In this document: positions 7,785-15,654 of the stretch, piece after piece
Layout of the letters: every line of letters starts with the position of its first letter
Position numbering within the stretch: position 1 is the first letter of the stretch
Origin: JAWPMT01 sp964653795
Lineage (GTDB): Bacteria > Bacteroidota > Bacteroidia > Cytophagales > Cyclobacteriaceae
Assembly: GCA_964653795.1 (NCBI GenBank)
Contig: CAZZHO010000020.1
Coordinates: 1 to 37,412 of the forward strand
Direction of reading: 5' to 3'
DNA length: 37,412 nucleotides
Made by a program: the position numbers and the translations under genes
Notes under the pieces: model-generated
The model's database searches: none
Told to the model about the DNA's origin: nothing
The model's input: only the letters and a program-made list of their open reading frames with translations

Positions 7785-9431
7785 TTATTCGAAATTTTTT
7801 GAAAGATGTATTGCCCTATTCAAGTCTTCAAGCTGTTGTTTCTTTCTTTCATCTGTCCATTCGAAATACTCAGCCATACGATCAGCCACTTGAATCTTAC
7901 TAGGCTCTATTGATGATATATGGAAGTATAATCTACCCGTTCTTCTTTCGAAGAAATCCAACAACGTGAAAGCTGCTTCATTCTCAAGGGTGAACTCTAA
8001 CTCCGCCATGACAAGCGCAACATGGGCATCATCAACTTTCTCGTCATAGTAGCCCAAAATATCATCGGACTGTCTACCGTAGGTGCTAACCAAGTACTCT
8101 GAATAGGTCACCAGATCCTGGTGCATCATGGCCAACCTTTTCTCCAAGCCCTGCTGGTATCTTTTGACGTCTTTAGTCCCAGCAAACACCCCGCCTTGCA
8201 ACACTGTGGTTTCAGTTTGGCATGCTTTCACTTCCAGGTCATATTCGGCCTTTATCTTCTCAGTTACTTTATCCAAAATCCTTTCTGCCATCTTCCTATA
8301 GCCAGTTAGCTTTCCACCGGCAATAGATAATAGCCCTGTTTCAGATTCGAAAATTTCATCTTTTCTGGAAAGCTCGGAAGCGGATTTTCCTTCTTCTTCT
8401 ATAAGCGGCCTCAAACCTGCCCAGGTTGACTCTACATCCTCGACCTTGAGATCAACACTCGGAAAAATATGGTTTACTCCGTCTATTAGATATTGTACAT
8501 CAGACATGTCAGTTCGGACATCATCCAAATCACCATGATAATCAGTATCTGTTGTACCTATATATGTGGTTCTATCTCTAGGCACAGCAAAAATCATACG
8601 GCCATCAGGCACGTCGAAATACATGGCATGATCTACAGGAAAACGCTCTCGGGCCACCACAATATGAACTCCTTTAGTTGGGTGAAGGTGCTTCCCAGAG
8701 AGTGACTTGTTCTTCTCCCTCAGCTTATCAACCCATGGCCCTGCCGCGCTAATGGTGTATTTGGCCGAAAGCTTGTGCTGCTTTCCTGAAAGTTTATCTT
8801 CCCACGTAACACCGCTTATCTTATTATCAGTATAAATGAACTCTGTAGCCTCCGCATAATTGATGACATGAGCACCGAAATGAGTGGCTGTTTTTAATAT
8901 CTCCATTGTTAACCGAGCATCATCTGTTCGGTATTCAGCATATATTCCTCCACCTTCAAGAATATCTGGCCTAAGGGAAGGCTCTATTTCTAGCGTTTCT
9001 TCTTTAGTCAACATTTTACGCTGGTCCTCTTTCTCCACTCCTGCCAACACATCATAAACCATCAGGCCAAATGAGGTCAACATCTTGCCATAGGTACCAT
9101 CTTTGATAAGAGGCAAAATCATCTTCTCATTTTTCACCAAGTGTGGAGCAAGGTTGTGTACGACTGCTCTTTCACGACCGACTTCCCTGACAAGGGCTAT
9201 CTCAAACTGCTTCAAATACCTTAATCCGCCGTGAATAAGCTTAGTAGACTTACTGCTTGTACCTGATGCAAAATCCTTTTTCTCAATAAGTACTGTTTTA
9301 AGACCTCTGGTAGCCGCATCCAATGCGATCCCGGCACCGGTTACGCCACCACCGATGATTAACAAATCATAAGACTCTTCCTCGATTTTTTTAATGAGTT
9401 TCTTACGATTCTTCGATTTTAAGATATTCAT
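7785..9431 (-). CDS. glpD: Aerobic glycerol-3-phosphate dehydrogenase
   Basis: 548-residue FAD enzyme that oxidises sn-glycerol-3-phosphate to dihydroxyacetone phosphate and passes electrons to quinone at the inner membrane. The N-terminal dinucleotide fold has the GGGVTG motif (27-32) followed by an acidic residue at the end of the second strand (E50). It then has the DAO-type signature around FASGTSSKSTKLIHGG (54-69). The YIGTTDTDY and GRKLTGYRKMA-like block (IAGGKLTGYRKMAE) near the middle is typical of GlpD. The C-terminal helical cap is present, so the protein looks complete. The ATG directly follows the glpK stop with no spacer, and the amylosucrase gene follows after 12 bp. GlpD takes the product of GlpK and potentially of the GDPD encoded downstream. 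Confidence 0.95.
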   Translation of the reverse strand: MNILKSKNRKKLIKKIEEESYDLLIIGGGVTGAGIALDAATRGLKTVLIEKKDFASGTSSKSTKLIHGGLRYLKQFEIALVREVGRERAVVHNLAPHLVKNEKMILPLIKDGTYGKMLTSFGLMVYDVLAGVEKEDQRKMLTKEETLEIEPSLRPDILEGGGIYAEYRTDDARLTMEILKTATHFGAHVINYAEATEFIYTDNKISGVTWEDKLSGKQHKLSAKYTISAAGPWVDKLREKNKSLSGKHLHPTKGVHIVVARERFPVDHAMYFDVPDGRMIFAVPRDRTTYIGTTDTDYHGDLDDVRTDMSDVQYLIDGVNHIFPSVDLKVEDVESTWAGLRPLIEEEGKSASELSRKDEIFESETGLLSIAGGKLTGYRKMAERILDKVTEKIKAEYDLEVKACQTETTVLQGGVFAGTKDVKRYQQGLEKRLAMMHQDLVTYSEYLVSTYGRQSDDILGYYDEKVDDAHVALVMAELEFTLENEAAFTLLDFFERRTGRLYFHISSIEPSKIQVADRMAEYFEWTDERKKQQLEDLNRAIHLSKNFE

Positions 9432-10910
9432 TTAGTCTTTGGCCCAATTAAAGGTTCGCTCCACTGCCTTTTTCCAGTGGTTATAAAGTTTTTCCCTAAC
9501 GTCTGCATCGAGTTGCGGAGAGAACTTCTTCTCTGTTTTCCTGACTTTGGTCAAGTCCTCAGGTTTCCATACACCTGCTTTCAAACCGGCCAAGTAAGCC
9601 GCTCCTAACGCTGTTGACTCGGTAATAACTGGCCTGTCCACCTCAGCGTTCAGAATGTCCGCTTGAAATTGCATCAAATAATCATTTGCCGTGGCACCAC
9701 CATCGACATTGAGACTTGAAATATCGATCCCACTATCTTGTTCCATTGCTTGTAGCACATCTCTTGTCTGGAAAGCAATAGACTCCAAGGCCGCTTTGAT
9801 TATATGATTCTTGCCAGTGTCCCTCGTAAGTCCGAAGATGGCACCCCTGGAGAACTGATCCCAATACGGAGCTCCGAGACCTGCAAAGGCAGGCACCAAA
9901 TACACGTCGTGCCCTTCAACTTTCTTAGCAAAATATTCTGAGTCTGAAGCATGGTCAACCACTTTCAAAGAATCTCTAAGCCACTGAACTGCCGCTCCGG
10001 CAATAAAAATACTCCCTTCTAATGCATACGCTGGTGTTCCATCGGTACTACATGCCATAGTGGTCAACAACCCATTCTTGGAATCCATCGGCTTGTCTCC
10101 TAAGTACATCAGCATAAAACAGCCCGTGCCATAAGTGTTTTTCGCATCACCTGCCTGAAAACAGGCTTGTCCGAATAACGCGGCTTGCTGGTCTCCAGCT
10201 ACTCCCAAAATCGGAATCTCTGCTCCATCATATCGGAAGAAGCCAAACTCAGAGCTGGATGCCTGAACCTTTGGCAGCATTGATTTAGGTATGGATAAAG
10301 CATCCAAAAGACCTTCATCCCACTCAAGAGACTTAATATTATAAATGAGCGTGCGAGAAGCATTGGAGTAGTCTGTGACATGCTTACGTCCTTCTGTTAA
10401 TTTCCAGATCAACCAGGTATCAATTGTACCAAATCGAAGTTTCCCAGCATCAGCTAGTTCCTTGGCACCTTGGACGTTGTTCAATATCCAATTTACCTTG
10501 GTCCCAGAGAAATAGGAGTCAATCACGAGACCAGTCTTTTCCCTAACCTCCCCTTCTAGTCCTTTAGCTTTAAGGTCTTCACAGAATTCAGAGGTCCGCT
10601 TGTCTTGCCAAACAATGGCATTGTGTATAGGATCACCTGTTTCGGCATTCCACACAACAGCTGTTTCTCTTTGGTTTGTGATACCTATGGCATCAATTTG
10701 ATGAGCACTAATACCAGTAGAGGAAAGTAAGGCCTTAAAGACCTCCAATTGCGTCGACCAAATTTCCTCGGGGTTGTGCTCAACCCAACCGGATTTGGGA
10801 AAAATCTGTGTGAATTCCTTCTGCTGAACTCCTTTGATTTCTCCTTTTTCATTGAAAAGTATTGCCCTGGAACTGGTAGTTCCCTGATCAAGTGCAACTA
10901 TATACGCCAT
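9432..10910 (-). CDS. glpK: Glycerol kinase
   Basis: 492-residue FGGY-family kinase that phosphorylates glycerol to glycerol-3-phosphate with ATP. Visible hallmarks are the N-terminal ALDQGTTSSRAILF phosphate-binding block (6-19), NQRET (79-83) in the glycerol pocket, the FGGY signature around YFSGTKVNWILNN (133-145), GTIDTWLIWKLT (161-172) and GVAGDQQAALFGQ with catalytic D240. The C-terminal part has DGGATANDYLMQFQADIL and the GAAYLAGLKAGVW block. It is first in the five-gene operon and starts 375 bp after the trehalase gene. No glycerol facilitator (glpF) is encoded nearby, so glycerol may enter by diffusion, by an unlinked facilitator, or arise inside the cell from glucosides. Confidence 0.96.
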   Translation of the reverse strand: MAYIVALDQGTTSSRAILFNEKGEIKGVQQKEFTQIFPKSGWVEHNPEEIWSTQLEVFKALLSSTGISAHQIDAIGITNQRETAVVWNAETGDPIHNAIVWQDKRTSEFCEDLKAKGLEGEVREKTGLVIDSYFSGTKVNWILNNVQGAKELADAGKLRFGTIDTWLIWKLTEGRKHVTDYSNASRTLIYNIKSLEWDEGLLDALSIPKSMLPKVQASSSEFGFFRYDGAEIPILGVAGDQQAALFGQACFQAGDAKNTYGTGCFMLMYLGDKPMDSKNGLLTTMACSTDGTPAYALEGSIFIAGAAVQWLRDSLKVVDHASDSEYFAKKVEGHDVYLVPAFAGLGAPYWDQFSRGAIFGLTRDTGKNHIIKAALESIAFQTRDVLQAMEQDSGIDISSLNVDGGATANDYLMQFQADILNAEVDRPVITESTALGAAYLAGLKAGVWKPEDLTKVRKTEKKFSPQLDADVREKLYNHWKKAVERTFNWAKD

Positions 10911-11285
10911 GAATTTCTTATCTAAACCTGATTACGATAATCGCTGTAATTAACAATAATGTCAAGACCAATATCGACTAGTTATTCAGTGTAGAGCATC
11001 TTCATAAAGAATCCTGATTCTCACCATGAGTTTTTCCGGATTTAATCTTTAGTACTTGCTACTACAGATGGACCTACCGCTTCCACGGAGGCGATAACAA
11101 TCCCATCTAATAACTTGAATATGGATCAAATCTAAATTACTATCCTAAGCTTCTGACTTAGAATAGTTAAACTCTATAATAGTAAGAAAATGGCAATCTT
11201 AACCTAATGAATAGGCAATGATTTTAGATAAAACCAATACAAACGATTGGATTTAAGAATCTTTCAAATAGACTGTTCGGAAAGA
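10911..11285. other. 375-bp gene-free region holding the presumed glpK promoter
   Basis: No credible gene in any frame. On the minus strand it should hold the promoter of the glpK operon and the 3' end of the trehalase transcript. I find a weak terminator-like hairpin near 11,234 (listed separately). There are also two imperfect dyads. One is ATTACGAT / ATCGCTGTAAT at 10,931-10,950, just upstream of glpK. The other is a 16-bp near-palindrome at 11,078-11,093 in a locally GC-rich patch. I could not find a convincing Bacteroidota promoter (TTTG ... TAnnTTTG at correct spacing). Either dyad could be an operator, but nothing confirms it. Confidence 0.5.
11229..11250 (-). terminator. Weak intrinsic terminator candidate after trehalase
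   Basis: On the minus strand a 5-bp stem, CCAAT / ATTGG with a 7-base loop, is followed by TTTTA. It lies 36 bp past the trehalase stop codon. The stem is short and AT-rich, so termination may be partial. Confidence 0.3.
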
Positions 11286-12518
11286 CTAGTACTTAACATC
11301 ATCAGCCAGGAGACCAAGTACCACTCCATTTGTCCAGCCGAACCCATCCTGGGTTGGGTATTCCCCTCCACCAGCAAGCAATGTAGTATCCATCACGTTG
11401 TACTTCTCCATCATCTTTCCAGTATTTCGGTATACCTTCTCATTGACTGAAAGCCAGCTTTGTTTGATACGATCAGCAAGATCATTTTGACCATACCTTT
11501 CTAGTCCTTTTATCGCAATCCACTGAAGTGGTGCCCATCCGTTTGGAGCATCCCATTGCTGACCCGATTGAACAGGTGTAGTTAGTATTCCTCCAGGTGC
11601 CAACAAAGTCTTTTCAAGAGTTTTAGCCTGAATCATGGCCTTGGCAGTATCTGCGACACCAAAATATAGTGGTGCTAAAGAAGCAGCGGTCATTTTGCCT
11701 GTAGGCTTTCCATCTAGATGGAGTATATCCTGATAGGAACCTAAGCTGTCATTCCACATGAATTTATTGATTACTTTCCTGCGGATATCAGCCTTTCTTC
11801 TAAACTGATCTGCCTGACCCCAATGATCGGCGGCTTTATGCAATTTATATAGTGTCAACTCTGTTGCGTATAAGAGGCAGTTCAAATCAACGGGCAGAAT
11901 ATCAGTTGTCCTGATTGTCTCGAATTTTTCACCCGCAAACCATCTATCACTAAAATCCCAGCCAGACTCTGCGGCCGCTCTTAAATCCCTGTAAAGCTTT
12001 TTCCTTGCATTCTCTGGCAGCTTTTCAGCCAATTCAATATCTTCTCTATAAGATTCAGGTCTTGGCGTTTCAAAATCATCCCAATATCTATTCAACAAGA
12101 ATCCGGTGAANNNNNNNNNNNNNNNNNNNNNNNNNNNNNNNNNNNNNNNNNNNNNNNNNNNNNNNNNNNNNNNNNNNNNNNNNNNNNNNNNNNNNNNNNN
12201 NNNNNNNNNNCCAGTCTCAACTGGCTTTGACTCTGGCACATAAGGGGGATCGAAATTCTCATCAATGAATGCTTGCAATTCAAAAACTTCGGAGTTTTTT
12301 GACTCTCTGTACTTCCTTAAGATGGCTGAAGGATCAGTCTTTGGGGTGTAGTCGACGAAGGTCTTAGAATCAGGAAAGATATGTGCCATTTGCACATCAT
12401 GGAAAAGCTCTCCTAAATCAACCCAAGGTCTATAATAGCGTTTGCTGCTTTTCTCTTCCGCTTTATCAGCGCACCCAACAATGATTACAACAAATAGAAC
12501 TGGCAATAACTTTCTCAT
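11286..12518 (-). CDS. treA: Trehalase, GH37, lipoprotein; interrupted by assembly gap
   Basis: Inverting GH37 enzyme that splits trehalose into two glucose molecules. The ATG at 12518 opens a lipoprotein signal peptide with Cys16 (IIVGC), so the enzyme acts in the periplasm or at the outer membrane. A 100-N run (12,111-12,210) interrupts the coding region. Downstream of it the match is strong: LLNRYWDDFETPRPES, YRDLRAAAESGWDFSDRW with the catalytic-acid Asp, SGQQWDAPNGWAPLQW (trehalase signature 2) and GGGEYPTQDGFGWTNG with the catalytic-base Glu. Only about 376 real residues are present, against about 535-565 in the family. The signature-1 block (PGGRF...WD) is absent because it falls in the gap. 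The frame is the same on both sides. It begins 13 bp after the haloperoxidase-like gene, so the two are probably cotranscribed. Confidence 0.9.
   Translation of the reverse strand: MRKLLPVLFVVIIVGCADKAEEKSSKRYYRPWVDLGELFHDVQMAHIFPDSKTFVDYTPKTDPSAILRKYRESKNSEVFELQAFIDENFDPPYVPESKPVETXXXXXXXXXXXXXXXXXXXXXXXXXXXXXXXXXXFTGFLLNRYWDDFETPRPESYREDIELAEKLPENARKKLYRDLRAAAESGWDFSDRWFAGEKFETIRTTDILPVDLNCLLYATELTLYKLHKAADHWGQADQFRRKADIRRKVINKFMWNDSLGSYQDILHLDGKPTGKMTAASLAPLYFGVADTAKAMIQAKTLEKTLLAPGGILTTPVQSGQQWDAPNGWAPLQWIAIKGLERYGQNDLADRIKQSWLSVNEKVYRNTGKMMEKYNVMDTTLLAGGGEYPTQDGFGWTNGVVLGLLADDVKY
12111..12210. other. Assembly gap (100 N)
   Basis: Exactly 100 unknown bases, the usual placeholder for a gap of unknown size. 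It lies inside the trehalase gene, where comparison with known GH37 proteins predicts about 140-160 missing residues (about 420-480 bp). Confidence 0.98.
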
Positions 12519-12531
12519 ATGTTTTCAAGCA

Positions 12532-13869
12532 TTAGAATGTAGCCTCTTGAGCTTCTTTTCTAGTTTTCAAATTCGCAATGACAAACTTTCCAACCTCTTC
12601 ACCTTGGTCTACACCATTTTCGATGGCCATCATGTAATGAATCCCGCCATAAAGTCGACTGATTGCTGCCTCCTCGGATGCTTGAAGAAAAGATTCAAAC
12701 TCCCTAGCAGGAAGACCATATTCTACCTCGGTGGTGTCGTTGAAAGCAAAGTCATCTCCATAGTAGTCAGTTAAAGTGATAGCCGCGGCTCGTGAAATAA
12801 CGCTGTGTCCACTTGTATACTCTGGAAATGGTGGCGTCTGAAGAAGTGGTAACCAATCTTCATCGAGATACTGATTGATTACGGTCTCTGGTCGAATTAC
12901 GATGCTTCGCCATTTTTCATCCCAACAGCTAATGAAAGCATCGAAAAGCGAAATAGAAGTCTTAGTGTATACCTCCACCGTTTCGTCAAAGGAGTTGCCA
13001 GCTTGCCTTGTTGCAATAGCGACAATACCCATCCAGTGTCCACCAGGAGTAATTTTCTTTGTCGCAAACATCGCATGCCCACGATGGTGTGAAACGTACG
13101 GATTGCAATCCCAAAATTCGGCAATGGCAGTTTGTTCTTCATCCAGGCTTTTGCCCACTTCATACACTTCCATCAGTTGACGATGAAATTCGGTACCCTC
13201 TTCCAGACTGAAAGCTTCCGGATCAATAGGTTCGAATTGCCCGGCAGAATCAATTACCAAGGGCCTAATTTCTCTCCAGTGAGGTTCTATGCCTTCCATG
13301 TAGTCAGGTGGAGTAGGCTTCCACTTTTCAGGCTCATCCTGAATGGTATATTTAGGAAATGTTCTGGTCTGCTTATACATATCCCCACCAGACCATTCCA
13401 ATATGTGATTGGCTACCTGCGTTCCATAAGCAAGAGAGGCTTTTTTCACCGACCTTGGCAACCCTTTGTCCTCCAGACGCTCGTATAATTTATCAATATA
13501 GGTTTGCATCTTTTCCTCAGAAAAGATCAACGCTTTACCAACAGTAAGGTAGGCGTGTAGACTTGCCAGATGTAAATTAACCTCATCTACTGGCTCAGGT
13601 GCTTTTGTTAAATCAGTGATCTGACCTGCCAAAGTCCGATACTTTGAAGGGTCGATGTGCCTTATCACTTCGAATGCTGCGATACTCGGATAGGAGTAAA
13701 TCCTAGAAGCGACAGGTGGAGAAAAGATATCATATACAATCACGTCTGTCAGCTGCTTAACTGCAGCTTGAAAAGTTTCGGGATCCGTTAGGACCTGCTT
13801 GTATGATTCATCCTGCTCACAGCTAAAATTCAAAAAAATGAGTAGAAAAAACCCTGTTATCTTTTTCAC
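12532..13869 (-). CDS. Vanadium-dependent haloperoxidase / PAP2-type acid phosphatase-like lipoprotein
   Basis: 445 residues with a lipoprotein signal (Cys17 in LNFSC) followed by EQDE, an acidic stretch resembling the surface-export signals of Bacteroidota lipoproteins. The C-terminal half has the three phosphate/vanadate-binding motifs of the PAP2/haloperoxidase superfamily: K319-x6-R326-P327, TSGH (352-355, usually PSGH) and S404-R405-x5-H411. These predict a helical bundle binding phosphate or vanadate. Whether it is a phosphatase or a haloperoxidase cannot be told: the motifs are shared, and PSGH has become TSGH. It is first of a two-gene unit with trehalase, which suggests an extracytoplasmic job on a related substrate, for example dephosphorylating a sugar phosphate before cleavage. 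That is inference. Confidence 0.82.
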   Translation of the reverse strand: MKKITGFFLLIFLNFSCEQDESYKQVLTDPETFQAAVKQLTDVIVYDIFSPPVASRIYSYPSIAAFEVIRHIDPSKYRTLAGQITDLTKAPEPVDEVNLHLASLHAYLTVGKALIFSEEKMQTYIDKLYERLEDKGLPRSVKKASLAYGTQVANHILEWSGGDMYKQTRTFPKYTIQDEPEKWKPTPPDYMEGIEPHWREIRPLVIDSAGQFEPIDPEAFSLEEGTEFHRQLMEVYEVGKSLDEEQTAIAEFWDCNPYVSHHRGHAMFATKKITPGGHWMGIVAIATRQAGNSFDETVEVYTKTSISLFDAFISCWDEKWRSIVIRPETVINQYLDEDWLPLLQTPPFPEYTSGHSVISRAAAITLTDYYGDDFAFNDTTEVEYGLPAREFESFLQASEEAAISRLYGGIHYMMAIENGVDQGEEVGKFVIANLKTRKEAQEATF

Positions 13870-13957
13870 TTTATCTGTCCTTTTTCTTCTTCAAAACGCA
13901 AAGATGTCAAGAAATTGAATATCATAATACTCCCTTATCCCAATTGCGTAATTTGAG

Positions 13958-13972
13958 TTTTGATTATCAAAA
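13958..13972. promoter_or_regulatory. 15-bp perfect palindrome in the divergent promoter region
   Basis: TTTTGAT-T-ATCAAAA, with 7-bp perfect arms and a 1-base centre. It lies between the divergent haloperoxidase-like gene (start 13869) and the symporter (start 14038), 11 bp before the Nudix-regulator operator. It could be a second regulator site or part of the promoter. I recognise no specific factor. Confidence 0.35.
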
Positions 13973-13982
13973 TCCTAGGAAA

Positions 13983-14005
13983 CTTATAGTCTAAATGACT
14001 ATAAG
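13983..14005. promoter_or_regulatory. Predicted Nudix-family (NrtR/AraR-type) regulator operator, symporter site
   Basis: Perfect inverted repeat CTTATAGTC-N5-GACTATAAG, ending 32 bp before the symporter ATG. The same half-sites and spacer recur at 16,370-16,392 before xylB. The architecture, with TAGTC/GACTA cores around a short AT spacer, fits the NrtR superfamily, and such a regulator is encoded between the two sites. I infer ligand-relieved repression of the symporter by that protein. Confidence 0.8.
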
Positions 14006-14037
14006 AGTTATATTAGTACCATCTCTAATAAATTCTA

Positions 14038-15654
14038 ATGGTAGGCTTAGAAACTCTCGATTGGGTCCTTATCGGACTTTATTTTTTCCTCCTCTTCGCT
14101 GTTGCGGTATGGGTCATCATGCAAAAACAAAAAAACACTGAGGACTTTTTCCTGGCAGGAAGGAATGTGGGCTGGTTTGTGATTGGTGCTTCGATTTTCG
14201 CCTCCAACATAGGCTCTGAGCATGTGGTAGGCTTAGCCGGAACAGGGGCTGAAAGTGGTATGCCTATGGCCCACTATGAACTTCATGCCTGGATTGTGCT
14301 GGTTTTGGGGTGGCTTTTCCTTCCTTTCTACATGCGCAGCAATGTCTTCACAATGCCAGAATTTTTGGAAAAGAGGTTTGATGCCAGATCAAGATGGTTT
14401 CTTTCGATTTTCTCCATTATCGGATACGTCCTCACTAAAGTCTCTGTCACCATTTATGCTGGAGGAGTGGTTGTTTCACAACTGCTGAACTTGTCCTTTC
14501 TGCAGGGAGCATTGGGTATCGTCATCATCACTGGAATTTATACAGTCCTCGGTGGAATGCGAGCTGTAGTTTATACCGAAACCCTTCAAACCGTAATATT
14601 GATCCTCGGATCTCTTTTTCTGACTTATCAGGGATTTCAGGCCATTGGCAGCTGGGAAGAACTCAAAACACTGGCGGGAGCCGAACATTTCAATATGTGG
14701 CGTCCTTCTTCCGACGCACAGTTTCCCTGGACGGGAATGGTTTTCGGAGGTACGATAGTCGGGATATGGTATTGGTGTACAGATCAATATATTGTTCAGA
14801 GAACGTTGGCAGCTCACAATATCAAGATTGGAAGAAGAGGTGCTATTTTCGGAGCTTACCTGAAACTCCTACCTATTTTCATTTTTCTCATCCCTGGTAT
14901 CATCGCTTTTGCTTTGAAGCAAAAAGGAGTGCTTAGCTATGAAAGAAGTGACGAAGTATTTCCAGTACTCGTACAAACATTGCTACCTGCAGGAGTGAAG
15001 GGTCTGGTGGCTGGAGGTTTGATGGCAGCTTTGATGAGTTCGCTGGCTTCAGTGTTCAATTCCAGCTCTACGCTTTTTACAGTAGACATTTTTAAGAAGC
15101 TCTATCCAGAAACTGAAGAGAAGAAATTGGTGCAGGTTGGAAGACTTGCTACCGGAGTTGTAGTGATTTTAGGGATGCTGTGGATTCCCATCATGGAAAA
15201 AATCGGAGGTGGAGTGCTTTATCAATATCTGCAGAGCGTCCAATCTTATATAGCGCCTCCTATTACCGCCGTTTTCTTATTGGCGATTTTGTCTAAACGA
15301 GTCAATGCTCAAGGTGCCATCGCCACCCTTTTCTTCGGATTGATTATTGGAACCTTAAGAATTGCCGCTGAGCTGAGTATCTCGAACGGTGACAGTGGAT
15401 TTATTTACCAGTTTGCTACTATCAACTTTGCCCATATGGCCATCTTCATGTTTTTAGCCTGTGTAGCAGTATGTTTAGTCGTAAGCTATATTACATCTCC
15501 ACCCGATCTGGTCAGGATACAAGGGTTGGCATTCGGAACCCTTTCTGCAAATCAGAGAGCTGAGGGAAAAGCAAGCTTTGGCAAAGTAGATCTGGCTGTT
15601 TCGGTGATACTCGTGGTGATTATTGTATTCATCCTGACCTACTTCACAGGCTAA
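14038..15654 (+). CDS. Sodium:solute symporter (SSS family, SGLT-like sugar transporter)
   Basis: 538-residue polytopic inner-membrane protein with about 14 hydrophobic segments from residue 8 to the C-terminus. It has the SSS-type N-terminal blocks TEDFFLAGRNVGWFVIGASIF and SNIGSEHVVGLAGTGAESG, which in this family form part of the Na+ site and substrate path. It also has the RRGAIFGAYLKLLPIF loop and a long TM11-12 region (LQSVQSYIAPPITAVFLLAIL) typical of SGLT-like sugar carriers. It is preceded by an operator identical in half-sites to the one before xylB, so it most likely imports xylose, another pentose or a small xyloside. Other sugars remain possible. Its stop codon abuts the stop of the convergent regulator gene with no spacer. 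Confidence 0.9.
   Translation: MVGLETLDWVLIGLYFFLLFAVAVWVIMQKQKNTEDFFLAGRNVGWFVIGASIFASNIGSEHVVGLAGTGAESGMPMAHYELHAWIVLVLGWLFLPFYMRSNVFTMPEFLEKRFDARSRWFLSIFSIIGYVLTKVSVTIYAGGVVVSQLLNLSFLQGALGIVIITGIYTVLGGMRAVVYTETLQTVILILGSLFLTYQGFQAIGSWEELKTLAGAEHFNMWRPSSDAQFPWTGMVFGGTIVGIWYWCTDQYIVQRTLAAHNIKIGRRGAIFGAYLKLLPIFIFLIPGIIAFALKQKGVLSYERSDEVFPVLVQTLLPAGVKGLVAGGLMAALMSSLASVFNSSSTLFTVDIFKKLYPETEEKKLVQVGRLATGVVVILGMLWIPIMEKIGGGVLYQYLQSVQSYIAPPITAVFLLAILSKRVNAQGAIATLFFGLIIGTLRIAAELSISNGDSGFIYQFATINFAHMAIFMFLACVAVCLVVSYITSPPDLVRIQGLAFGTLSANQRAEGKASFGKVDLAVSVILVVIIVFILTYFTG

Noticed and set aside
10931..10950. Dyad ATTAC...GTAAT around GATAATC before glpK, sharing GATAATC with the palindrome at 13,958-13,972
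   Set aside because: The shared core is only 7 bp and self-complementary, the arms are unequal, and the flanks differ. Chance is a fair explanation, so I do not call a common regulator.
11078..11093. 16-bp near-palindrome in a GC-rich patch
   Set aside because: Two of eight pairs mismatch, it is far from the glpK start, and no second copy was seen.
11045..11139. Short plus-strand open stretch in the gap between trehalase and glpK (ends in NLNMDQI)
   Set aside because: It has no start codon near its upstream stop, no recognisable motif and only about 30 codons.
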